Virus record (IMG/VR): IMGVR_UViG_3300027708_000089
Location: 1-54,983 of that record
Source of the DNA: a virus
Length of the DNA: 54,983 nucleotides
Strand: one strand, 5' to 3'
Position numbers and translations under genes: made by a program. A model generated the notes under the pieces. It searched no databases. It was not told the origin of the DNA and worked only from the letters and a program-made list of their open reading frames with translations. Shown here piece by piece: positions 9,532-16,975 of the stretch (within the stretch, counting starts at the first letter, position 1; each line of letters starts with the position of its first letter).

Positions 9532-9852
9532 TTATTTGAATACGATCATTCCCAGCATTACTACTTGACCAATAAATCCCATACAGATTGTAGAAACATA
9601 CAGGAAGTTCTTCTCAATCAAACTCTTAAAGAATAGTGTAGTTAGAGCTGCCCAAACAAACAACATAAGATCGTAGGGCGGCAGTTTGTCGCTTTGTGCT
9701 AGGATCATTGCTAATAGGGTAGGAACAGCCGCAAAGTGCAATAGAACAATGGTAATCCAGCCTAGTGTATGAGCACTCAAATGGCCCAAATGGTTCTTAA
9801 AGAACATATAGACAAAGTCGATCGAGCGGACAATAGATCCGAGAAATTTCAT
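9532..9852 (-). CDS. Integral membrane protein, 3-4 TM segments
   Basis: 106 aa. Hydrophobic segments lie at about residues 28-50, 58-75 and 82-104, with only short polar loops (AQSDKLPPYD). No signal motif and no recognised family. It has its own sigma-70 promoter at 9886-9914. It may alter the host inner membrane or act in lysis or superinfection exclusion (speculative), and leads the operon that continues into the two basic proteins. Confidence 0.7.
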   Translation of the reverse strand: MKFLGSIVRSIDFVYMFFKNHLGHLSAHTLGWITIVLLHFAAVPTLLAMILAQSDKLPPYDLMLFVWAALTTLFFKSLIEKNFLYVSTICMGFIGQVVMLGMIVFK

Positions 9853-9885
9853 TTCGAGTCCTTACTTGTAAAAGATGATGAATTA

Positions 9886-9914
9886 ATTATAACATAGATC
9901 AACACAGTTGTCAA
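9886..9914 (-). promoter_or_regulatory. Sigma-70 promoter of the membrane protein operon
   Basis: Minus strand TTGACA (9909-9914), 17-nt spacer, TATAAT (9886-9891). Confidence 0.85.
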
Positions 9915-9986
9915 TCTAATAAATAAAGGTGTAGTTCGCGGGCGTCCACTCCCCAACTACTCTAATGCTAACAAGGAGCAATCAGC

Positions 9987-10688
9987 ATGACTATTTATTG
10001 TACATATTTAACTACCTACTTGGGAAATAAACTACCTCCATTTTATATAGGATCTTCCTCGGTTGAAAAAATACAGAATGGATATAAGGGGTCAGTATCA
10101 TCAAAATTATATAAGACAATATGGGATAGCGAAGTGAAAACTAATCCTCATTTATTTAAAACAATTATAATTTCTATACATAACAGTAGTGAGGATGCTC
10201 GATGTAGAGAATTAAAATTTCATCTGCACTTCAAAGTAGTTAATTCCTGTATGTATGCAAATCGAGCATTAGCAAAACCAAATGGATTTCACGGATCAAA
10301 TGTTCAAAAACAGAATCATCCAAGATGGGGTGACCATCATACTACTGAATCAAAAATTAAAATTGGATTAAAGAATAAAGGAAAAACTCCACATAACAAA
10401 GGAGTACCTATGTCCGAATCAATGAAACAAAGAATTAGTAACACTAAGAAATTAAATCCAAGACCTGCACATAATAAAGGCAAAACAATGAATTATTCAA
10501 AAGATGCCCTTAATAACATGTGTAGGGCAAAGACTTGGTGTATAACTCATCCGACAGGAACTACAGAAATAATAAAGAATCTAAGGAACTTTTGTAAAGA
10601 AAATTCCTTAGATGAAAGAGCAATGAGAAATATTGCTAATGGACGTTGTAAAATATACAACGGATGGCATTGCTCAATTCACTCATAA
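9987..10688 (+). CDS. Free-standing GIY-YIG homing endonuclease with NUMOD3-like motifs
   Basis: 233 aa. The N-terminus (about 1-90) is a GIY-YIG-type domain: CTYLTTYLG...PPFYIGSSS, with a downstream Glu (RCRELKFHLH). From about residue 120 come NUMOD3-like DNA-binding motifs, TTESKIKIGLKNKGKTPHNK and ESMKQRISNTKKL, and a C-terminal helix-turn-helix-like segment (LRNFCKENSLDERAMRNIANG). It is markedly AT-rich compared with its neighbours and lies on the opposite strand, both signs of mobility. Shine-Dalgarno AAGGAG. It overlaps the convergent lysin gene by 10 nt. No interrupted gene is visible around it, so it is free-standing like the T4 seg genes. Confidence 0.88.
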   Translation: MTIYCTYLTTYLGNKLPPFYIGSSSVEKIQNGYKGSVSSKLYKTIWDSEVKTNPHLFKTIIISIHNSSEDARCRELKFHLHFKVVNSCMYANRALAKPNGFHGSNVQKQNHPRWGDHHTTESKIKIGLKNKGKTPHNKGVPMSESMKQRISNTKKLNPRPAHNKGKTMNYSKDALNNMCRAKTWCITHPTGTTEIIKNLRNFCKENSLDERAMRNIANGRCKIYNGWHCSIHS

Positions 10689-11257
10689 AAGATATGCTGT
10701 CCAATTTGTATAATACGTTTACGTTTCCATCCCGGCGATATATACGAGGCATGATAGTACAATGCTTTGTCCAAACTAGGTAAACGGAAGCCTTCTAAGA
10801 GAACTTTCTTAGCCACTTCTTCGCTTTCTCTGTAGCTAGCATTATCGGGTGGCCGCATACCAGAATCTCTATTACATGTCCAAGAAAACTGACATATAAT
10901 CTTTTCATAAAAGATATTGCGTTGATAAATTGTTTTGCAAACATCATCCGGAAACTGTCCGCTGTTCACACGGTTCATTGTTACCTGAGCCACTGCAACT
11001 CTCCCCTCAAATGGCTCGCTACCTGCTTCATAGTAAATATTTTTGGACAAACAACCTAGTTGTCGTTCCCTCATTGCTGTTGTGATTTGAGAACTCTCAG
11101 CGGATTCGTATTTGTCGAGCTTGTCAACTACAACCCATTTGAGCATCAACACTGAAAAAGTCAGTGCCAGCACCATTAGTAGAGCTTTGATTCCTTTTAA
11201 GACCGAACTAGGAATCTCTACTTGTGCCTGTTCCCGATCTAGCGTAATTTCAGTCAT
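10679..11257 (-). CDS. SleB-type cell wall hydrolase with N-terminal membrane anchor (lysin)
   Basis: 192 aa. One hydrophobic segment at about residues 22-44 suggests a signal anchor (possibly SAR type) exporting the enzyme to the periplasm. The catalytic domain starts at about residue 65 with CLSKNIYYEAGSEPFEGRVA (E77 as predicted general acid), followed by VTMNRV, FSWTC and ALYYHASYISPGW, the usual Hydrolase_2/SleB motif order. It would cleave the peptidoglycan glycan backbone at lysis. An excellent AAGGAGGT Shine-Dalgarno and a sigma-70 promoter precede it. Confidence 0.9.
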   Translation of the reverse strand: MTEITLDREQAQVEIPSSVLKGIKALLMVLALTFSVLMLKWVVVDKLDKYESAESSQITTAMRERQLGCLSKNIYYEAGSEPFEGRVAVAQVTMNRVNSGQFPDDVCKTIYQRNIFYEKIICQFSWTCNRDSGMRPPDNASYRESEEVAKKVLLEGFRLPSLDKALYYHASYISPGWKRKRIIQIGQHIFYE

Positions 11258-11307
11258 TTAAGACCTCCTTCTTCGTTAGTGGTAAGTTTAGTTATCAGCG
11301 AAGCACT

Positions 11308-11336
11308 AGTATAGCACTGAAACAGGGCTTTGTCAA
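11308..11336 (-). promoter_or_regulatory. Sigma-70 promoter of the lysin gene
   Basis: Minus strand TTGACA (11331-11336), 17-nt spacer, TATACT (11308-11313). It lies just downstream of the carbamoyltransferase stop. Confidence 0.88.
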
Positions 11337-11352
11337 GCCATTTTGGTAAAAA

Positions 11353-12834
11353 TTAGGAGCAGACTGTGATCTTATACTGTTGTTCAAAGCGATCTGCATC
11401 GGCTCTGTCATTGACCATTGGCTCGCCTCGTATGTTAAGACTGGTGTTTAACAACATTGGACAGCCTGTTAAGGCGTACCACTTTTCCAAGAGCTTTCGT
11501 ATTCCGCTGCCATCGTTTGCAACAGTCTGGACGCGACTAGTCCCATCATAGTGAACGATAGCAGGATATAGGTCAGGATGCCGGCAATGAGCGACTGACT
11601 GCATATACCTACTGCTACTGAAACCAGCAGGCATATCAAAGTAATCGCCAGCCAACTCTTCCAAAATAACGGGCGCAAAGGGTCGGAACTTCTGTCGTCT
11701 TTTGATGTCATTTACTTTATCCTTGATGTCTGGACCTCTGGGGTCTGCTAGTAGGCTGCGGTTGCCTAATGCTCTAGGGCCGAACTCTGCTCGACCGTTA
11801 GCCACCCCTACTATCTTATTAGTGTATAGTTCTTTTATAATCTTGTCAACTGGATAGTTGCCCGGTATATCATGCCCAAGGAACGCATCTGTCCACTGTA
11901 CTTTGCATCGATATCCCAATGCGGCTGCACCTAAACTACTGCCAGCATCACCCGGATTGGGCATGATCCAAATGTTGTCATAGTAGTTGCCCAACAATCT
12001 ATTTGCTGAACAGTTAAGGGCAACACCTCCGCCATAGACTAGATTCTTACTATGGCCTAACCTACGAGCCTTGCCTATTACTGTGGTAATTAGTGTTTCA
12101 ACTAGAGCTTGGCTGCTGGCTGCGATGTCGTATTTGTCAGCGCCTTGTTCAAAGAACGGATCCATACCTTTATGTAGATTATACTTAAAGGTCAATTTGT
12201 TCTCGTCTGCAATTAGATGTTGTTTTAAATCTACAGTGTTAGACCCATATGCTGCCATACCCATTAATATGTATTCTTCATCTAAGGGACGTAGGCCCAC
12301 ACGGTCAGTCATTGCACTATAGAATAATCCTATGCTGTTAGGATACCGTTGAGACCATAACTTCTTATATTCAGCTCGGCCTGTATCACTATCATAGTCT
12401 GCATGCCATATTGTAATTGTATCAAACTCGCCAATGGCATCTATGATTACAACAGTAGCATCATCGAAAGGACTTGTTTGGAATCCTGCGGCTGCATGGC
12501 TCAGATGATGGTTATGTGTATGAACTGTTTTATTATCTAGTAAAGATATTATGTCTTTGCCAATAATGTTCTTGGCCCGCAGATTGCTAACCGATGGCTT
12601 TTGTCCTGCTATTAATTGACGCAGATACTTTAATGTAGGACGTTCGTAATAGTGTACAGAGTAATCTTCTACGGTATATGCCAATGCATCCTTAACGACG
12701 GTCTCACATAGACTATCATCATGCTTGTTTTTGCTGTATCGTTCGCTATGGCCGGCAAATACAATCTCACCGTAGCTGTTAATAACACTTACTGCGGCAT
12801 CATGGAACCCGCAACTTAATCCAATGTAGTTCAT
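11353..12834 (-). CDS. NodU/CmcH/TobZ-family O-carbamoyltransferase
   Basis: 493 aa. The N-terminal Kae1/ASKHA-like domain starts YIGLSCGFHDAAVSVI, with the metal/carbamoyl-adenylate His cluster HTHNHHLSHAAAGF at about residues 105-118 and GGGVALNCSANR at about 266. The C-terminal domain has GRAEFGPRALGNRSLLADPR and RFRPFAPVI, both hallmark motifs. Family members transfer carbamoyl from carbamoyl phosphate, via carbamoyl-AMP, to sugar hydroxyls. Last gene of the long minus cassette, 3 nt after the methyltransferase. The likely substrate is a glycan made by neighbouring enzymes (inference). Confidence 0.93.
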   Translation of the reverse strand: MNYIGLSCGFHDAAVSVINSYGEIVFAGHSERYSKNKHDDSLCETVVKDALAYTVEDYSVHYYERPTLKYLRQLIAGQKPSVSNLRAKNIIGKDIISLLDNKTVHTHNHHLSHAAAGFQTSPFDDATVVIIDAIGEFDTITIWHADYDSDTGRAEYKKLWSQRYPNSIGLFYSAMTDRVGLRPLDEEYILMGMAAYGSNTVDLKQHLIADENKLTFKYNLHKGMDPFFEQGADKYDIAASSQALVETLITTVIGKARRLGHSKNLVYGGGVALNCSANRLLGNYYDNIWIMPNPGDAGSSLGAAALGYRCKVQWTDAFLGHDIPGNYPVDKIIKELYTNKIVGVANGRAEFGPRALGNRSLLADPRGPDIKDKVNDIKRRQKFRPFAPVILEELAGDYFDMPAGFSSSRYMQSVAHCRHPDLYPAIVHYDGTSRVQTVANDGSGIRKLLEKWYALTGCPMLLNTSLNIRGEPMVNDRADADRFEQQYKITVCS

Positions 12835-12837
12835 ATT

Positions 12838-13416
12838 TTATTTAACACCAATCAACATGTACCTTGTAAATCTCCAGTTGGGATATACAAACTCTTTCTC
12901 GCCATTATACAGAATTTCACTGACTGGAAATTGTGCTGTAAATTCTTTTAGAGATGTACTATGTATATGATGATCATCATGTATCATATTGTTGCCTTGT
13001 AGTGCAACTGTTGTACCCTGCGGTATGTTGTTCCACCAATCCATGCTTTCAAAGTGTTCAGTACTTGTGTTAATTATTAGGTCAGGGCCTGTCCAATCTA
13101 TTTCTAATAGGTTGCAGTCTTGTGTTTTAGCTTTAAATTTCCAGTCTTGATATACCCAGTTTTCGTTAATCATGTCAGCAACTTCTGCACAGGCAGGATC
13201 TACATCATAGCTACGAACGTATTCTATCTCTATATTATTCCTGCTTAACAACAGGAATGCAGAAACACCATACCAGCCACCGTAGATCCAAATAGAGTCA
13301 ATACTATCAAAGAGCTTTTCTAATTCTTCACAGAGCCAGATCTTGCTGCCAATTTGGCCGCTACTGAACGCATCTTTATTGACGTTCAATATCTGACTCG
13401 TCGCATTGTAATCCAT
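12838..13416 (-). CDS. Class I SAM-dependent methyltransferase-like protein
   Basis: 192 aa. A Rossmann pattern is visible: IWIYGGWYGVSAFLLL takes the place of motif I (GxGxG is degenerate), then YVRSYDVDPACAEVAD (motif II acidic residue) and PDLIINTSTEHF (motif IV position). The degenerate glycine loop makes SAM binding less certain. Its 5' end overlaps the upstream cytidylyltransferase-cupin gene by 41 nt, so expression is tightly coupled. It probably methylates a small molecule or sugar in the cassette. Confidence 0.75.
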   Translation of the reverse strand: MDYNATSQILNVNKDAFSSGQIGSKIWLCEELEKLFDSIDSIWIYGGWYGVSAFLLLSRNNIEIEYVRSYDVDPACAEVADMINENWVYQDWKFKAKTQDCNLLEIDWTGPDLIINTSTEHFESMDWWNNIPQGTTVALQGNNMIHDDHHIHSTSLKEFTAQFPVSEILYNGEKEFVYPNWRFTRYMLIGVK

Positions 13417-14143
13417 ACTGTATCTCTATAATTTTACACGGTACATCGAACGGGTTAGTCAATTGGTGCCATTCTTTAGCCGGTACCTTATACTCTGCGT
13501 GTTTCTCTAATCTAAGACTAGGCATATTATATCCTCCTGGCATTTTACTATTAACAATAGCAGTTCCTTCACTGACAATCCAATACTCAGCACGGTGATC
13601 GTGCCTTTGCATACTGAGACTTTGTTTAGGATCTACTGTTAGTTCTTTAACCTTCATTCCGGGAACTTCATGCAACACACGATAGTATCCCCATGGGCGG
13701 ATAGTCTTAGGAGATTTCCATTCTTCTAATATCCAACTACTGCTATTGGCTTTGTTGTCGCCACCGATACCAAATACAAATCGTAAATGTAGGTACTCGT
13801 TAAGCAAGTCCATTTCTGGAATGTTCTCTTTGGTGCGATCTCCACCGTTGGCAAATATAATTTCACAGTTGGGATATATTGCTCGTGTCTTGCGGATTGC
13901 ATCTTTTGCAGACCCATCGGTATCATCAAAGTTAATAACCCTATCAACATGATGTATTGCGGCAACAATGGTTGCACGTTCTTCCCAAGGCATAAAAGAT
14001 CTGCCCTTCTTGCGTGTTAGCCAATCGTCTGAGTTAACTCCAACGATGAGAACATCTCCAAGTCCTCGAGCTTCTTTAAAATAGGCAATGTGCCCAGAAT
14101 GGATAGGATCGTATCCTCCAGTACATAGTACAATTTTTCTCAT
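13376..14143 (-). CDS. Fusion: HxGH nucleotidyltransferase + mannose-6-P isomerase-type cupin
   Basis: 255 aa. The N-terminal domain (1-140) is a cytidylyl/adenylyltransferase of the RfaE-C/TagD type: GGYDPIHSGHIAYFKEA carries the HxGH motif, with GVNSDDW and ERATIVAAI further on. Residues about 155-255 are a type II phosphomannose isomerase/ManC C-terminal-like cupin: RPWGYYRVL, SMQRHDHRAEYWIV and EWHQLTNP, the metal-binding set. It may activate a sugar or polyol phosphate and isomerise or bind it. It overlaps the methyltransferase by 41 nt. Confidence 0.88.
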   Translation of the reverse strand: MRKIVLCTGGYDPIHSGHIAYFKEARGLGDVLIVGVNSDDWLTRKKGRSFMPWEERATIVAAIHHVDRVINFDDTDGSAKDAIRKTRAIYPNCEIIFANGGDRTKENIPEMDLLNEYLHLRFVFGIGGDNKANSSSWILEEWKSPKTIRPWGYYRVLHEVPGMKVKELTVDPKQSLSMQRHDHRAEYWIVSEGTAIVNSKMPGGYNMPSLRLEKHAEYKVPAKEWHQLTNPFDVPCKIIEIQYGLQCDESDIERQ

Positions 14144-14162
14144 ACGTTATTATAAAATATCT

Positions 14163-14570
14163 TTATTTGTAAATAAACGGGTCACGATTACGCAATTCTG
14201 CCAATTTCCGTTGCCAAAGAACATCTTCAGGAACTTCTTCAAATTTGTATGCCTCTACTTTTATAATTTTATCTACGTCGTTAAATGTAATTACATCAAG
14301 GACTTTTATCGGTAGCCTGTCAATTATTACGTTAATTTCAGCAAATGCCGTAGTTGGCGATGAAGTTACAGACAAGACTTCTATTTGAATTGTTTCTACA
14401 CTGTTGAACAACATTTTATGATATTCTAATATTGCATCTATACCTTGTATATAAATTTGCCAATCGACAAGATGTATGTCATTGTCAAACATTTCAGTTA
14501 GTGTTGTGATATCTTTATTGCTAAATGCATTAGCATAATCACGTGATAATTTTTCAATATGATCGCTCAT
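14163..14570 (-). CDS. NTF2/SnoaL-like fold protein
   Basis: 135 aa. The pattern of an N-terminal helix pair with AFSNKDITTLTEMFDNDIHLVDW and IQGIDAILEYHKMLF, then alternating beta strands, fits the SnoaL/NTF2-like cone fold; these bind or turn over small molecules. The C-terminus LAELRNRDPFIYK is an add-on found again in the 41-aa protein at 15234-15359. One nt after the preceding gene. Confidence 0.75.
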   Translation of the reverse strand: MSDHIEKLSRDYANAFSNKDITTLTEMFDNDIHLVDWQIYIQGIDAILEYHKMLFNSVETIQIEVLSVTSSPTTAFAEINVIIDRLPIKVLDVITFNDVDKIIKVEAYKFEEVPEDVLWQRKLAELRNRDPFIYK

Positions 14571-14571
14571 T

Positions 14572-15231
14572 TTAGTTTCCTCTTTTTACCATAATACCAC
14601 CAGGAGTTTGATGAATATATGTTCTATTTGATATAAAATAATTAGCTAAATGAGTATGAAAATTATCACCTCTACCTGCTATTATTTCTTCATGGCCTTT
14701 CATTTTCATATACGGAACAGGCAATAATGTATCAATTAACAGTTTAGGATTAGCCATAAAAAATATATCGTTCACTGTTAGCATATTTGGATTTGGCGGT
14801 TCTGTCACATTTATTGCACTTGCACCATAAATCTTAGATTGATCAATTTTATCAATAAATCCATTAAAACTATCTACGTCCGGAATTTCTATGTCTGGTC
14901 TTGTAATTATAGCATAGTCGTAATCTTTTTGCAAATTAATTAAGGTAGTTAATAAATTTTGCCAATGATAAATTTGTTTATTGCCACGATGATCAAAATT
15001 GATTTCTTGTTCTATGTTTAAATAAATTGGAGTCTTGCCAACAACTGACAATATCTTTTCTGCTGTAATCAACTCTTTCGGCCCTTCATATCCTAGTCTA
15101 TCAGTGGTTGGGTTTGATAGATTCCAGGTACTCATAAAGATGTCATAGTCAAACCGATCTAAAAATTTCCATGTTGGAAACTGTTGAGAAAAGTTTCTAT
15201 ATTCTCCGCCGATGAGTAGTGCTATCTTCAT
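14572..15231 (-). CDS. Glycosyltransferase-like protein of the phage GEYR family
   Basis: 219 aa. N-terminus MKIALLIGGEYRNFSQ and DYDIFMSTWN resemble the first 60 residues of the 18.7-kb fusion protein. DYAIITRPDIEIPD contains a DxE/D-like acidic motif after a beta strand, as in GT-A folds, followed by INDIFFMANPKLL-type segments. Likely a glycosyltransferase or nucleotide-sugar-binding protein; the donor is unknown. Its start lies 2 nt after the stop of the 41-aa gene. Confidence 0.65.
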   Translation of the reverse strand: MKIALLIGGEYRNFSQQFPTWKFLDRFDYDIFMSTWNLSNPTTDRLGYEGPKELITAEKILSVVGKTPIYLNIEQEINFDHRGNKQIYHWQNLLTTLINLQKDYDYAIITRPDIEIPDVDSFNGFIDKIDQSKIYGASAINVTEPPNPNMLTVNDIFFMANPKLLIDTLLPVPYMKMKGHEEIIAGRGDNFHTHLANYFISNRTYIHQTPGGIMVKRGN

Positions 15232-15233
15232 TG

Positions 15234-15359
15234 TTATTTGTAGATATAAGGATCTTTAGCTTTAAGCTGTTTTAATCGTCTGCGATATCTTATCTGTCTA
15301 GTAAGTTTACCAAACAGTCGTTCTACAATGTAGAATTTGATTTTTTCTAGTATAGACAT
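15234..15359 (-). CDS. 41-aa basic micro-protein with KDPYIYK tail
   Basis: Too short for most callers. MSILEKIKFYIVERLFGKL forms an amphipathic helix, then RQIRYRRRLKQL, and it ends KAKDPYIYK. The end matches the NTF2-like protein terminus (RDPFIYK). It sits exactly between two genes (1-2 nt gaps), which supports it being translated. It may be an adaptor or peptide tag; function unknown. Confidence 0.6.
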   Translation of the reverse strand: MSILEKIKFYIVERLFGKLTRQIRYRRRLKQLKAKDPYIYK

Positions 15360-15360
15360 T

Positions 15361-16170
15361 TTAAATAAATCTATTTGTTTTAATATGTTCAATTAACCTA
15401 TTTGCTGTATCTTGATGTCCACCGTCTCCGGTGTGCATACTGTTAACTGTGTCAGGCCACAACCGTGTGCAACGACCCCAATCTTGATTATAATAATCTC
15501 TAGGATCTTCAACCAGATCTTTAAAATTAGTATCAGATGAAAATATAATACAGTTTATTCCCTGTTTCTTAATCATCTTATAGGCCATTAATATAACGCC
15601 GCGATCATAGTCTCGCTTAATGCGAGAGTCAAATATATCAAAGTAATAATTTTCCATCAACTCTACTTTTTCTATAGACTCTGTATGTAGTCTTTTGTAA
15701 TAATCATTTTTGTTATTGGCTTTAGCCAACTTCAAGTATTCAGAAAATGCTATTACCTGCTCACTTAGTATCTTAGGAGAATACTCCGGGTTATCTTTAA
15801 AATAAAAATCCATTGGAGCATCATGCAATGGAGGAGTATGATAGTGCGGAGGATATAGATGATAGTTAATATCCAATGCAGTTAACGGTACATTTGTATC
15901 TGTAGTTTTACCTGTAGCAATCCATTCTATCCTATCATTAGATGTTGTACCTAAAATTACCAAGTGCGGTTTAGGAGACATCTTAGCTGCGTATGCTCCT
16001 TGTAGGTATATTGTAAAATTACTAGCACTTCCTCTTGCCAGTCTAACAAGGTTCCAATCAAAGTGTTGAGCAGTCAGTACACCATAAGGCTTTGTATACA
16101 GATCTGTACAGCCAATACCGTAATTAAAACTATCTCCACATACTACTATTAGTTTCTTATCTGTAGTCAT
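15361..16170 (-). CDS. SGNH-fold hydrolase-like protein A (tandem paralogue)
   Basis: 269 aa. Block I GDSFNYGIGC at about residues 12-21 carries the candidate nucleophile Ser14. ARGSASNFTIYLQGAY supplies the Gly/Asn block area, HLVILGTTSNDR the next strand, and TGDGGHQDTANRLIEHI near the C-terminus the Asp-x-x-His pair. SGNH enzymes add or remove acyl groups on sugars. It is a close tandem duplicate of the next gene upstream, separated by one base. Confidence 0.8.
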   Translation of the reverse strand: MTTDKKLIVVCGDSFNYGIGCTDLYTKPYGVLTAQHFDWNLVRLARGSASNFTIYLQGAYAAKMSPKPHLVILGTTSNDRIEWIATGKTTDTNVPLTALDINYHLYPPHYHTPPLHDAPMDFYFKDNPEYSPKILSEQVIAFSEYLKLAKANNKNDYYKRLHTESIEKVELMENYYFDIFDSRIKRDYDRGVILMAYKMIKKQGINCIIFSSDTNFKDLVEDPRDYYNQDWGRCTRLWPDTVNSMHTGDGGHQDTANRLIEHIKTNRFI

Positions 16171-16171
16171 C

Positions 16172-16975
16172 TTAAATAAATCCGTTTGTTTTAATATGTT
16201 CGATTAATCGATCCGCTGTGTCTTGATGCCCACCATCACCTGTATGGAATGATCCAATAGTGTCTGGCCATAGTTGACAGCATCTGTGCCAATCTTGCCT
16301 ACAGTAATCTCTAGGATCATCAACTAAATCTTTAAACATTACATCCACTGAAAATATAATACAGTTTATTCCTTGTTTTTTAATCATATTATATGCCATT
16401 AATATGACTCCGCGGTCGTAATCTTGTTTAATTCGAGAGTCAAATATATCAAAGTAGTAGTCTTCTATAAGTTGTATTTTCTCCGCACCTTCTGTTAACA
16501 TCCTTGTATAATGATTAGGCTGTTTTGATTTCTCTATTTTTAAAAAGTCAGTAAGAGCTAATACTTGTTCGCTTAACATTCTAGGATTGTAATTTGGATC
16601 GTTTTTAAAATGAAAATCCATAGGAGCGTCATGATTTGGTTGTGCCCAGTTATGAGGCGGGTATTCGTGATAGTTAATGTCTAATGCTGTTAACGGGATG
16701 TTTGGATCTGATGTTTTACCAGTAGTGATCCATTCTAATCTATCAATGGACGTTGTGCCTAAAATTACTAGATGCGGTTTAGGGTTCATTTTTGAAGCGT
16801 ACTCTCCTTGAAGATAAACAGTAAAATTACTTGCACTACCTCGGGCAAGTCTTATCAAGTCCCAATCAAAATTTTGAGCAGTTAACACGCCGTAGGGCTT
16901 TGTGTGTAAATCTGTACACCCAATACCATAGTTAAAGCTGTCTCCGCATACAACCATTAGTTTTTTATCTGTCAT
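16172..16975 (-). CDS. SGNH-fold hydrolase-like protein B (tandem paralogue)
   Basis: 267 aa. Same architecture as the downstream copy: GDSFNYGIGC, GSASNFTVYLQGEY, HLVILGTTSIDR and TGDGGHQDTADRLIEHI, with high identity throughout by eye. The copies diverge most in the middle (residues about 110-160), perhaps the substrate-contacting part. The start overlaps the end of the large fusion gene by 11 nt. Confidence 0.8.
   Translation of the reverse strand: MTDKKLMVVCGDSFNYGIGCTDLHTKPYGVLTAQNFDWDLIRLARGSASNFTVYLQGEYASKMNPKPHLVILGTTSIDRLEWITTGKTSDPNIPLTALDINYHEYPPHNWAQPNHDAPMDFHFKNDPNYNPRMLSEQVLALTDFLKIEKSKQPNHYTRMLTEGAEKIQLIEDYYFDIFDSRIKQDYDRGVILMAYNMIKKQGINCIIFSVDVMFKDLVDDPRDYCRQDWHRCCQLWPDTIGSFHTGDGGHQDTADRLIEHIKTNGFI

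Noticed and set aside
9987-10688. Group I intron hosting the GIY-YIG ORF
   Set aside because: No split gene flanks it and no intron core motifs were found; treated as free-standing.
11469-11711. 80-aa membrane-like ORF in another frame
   Set aside because: Fully inside the carbamoyltransferase gene, whose conserved motifs fix the frame.
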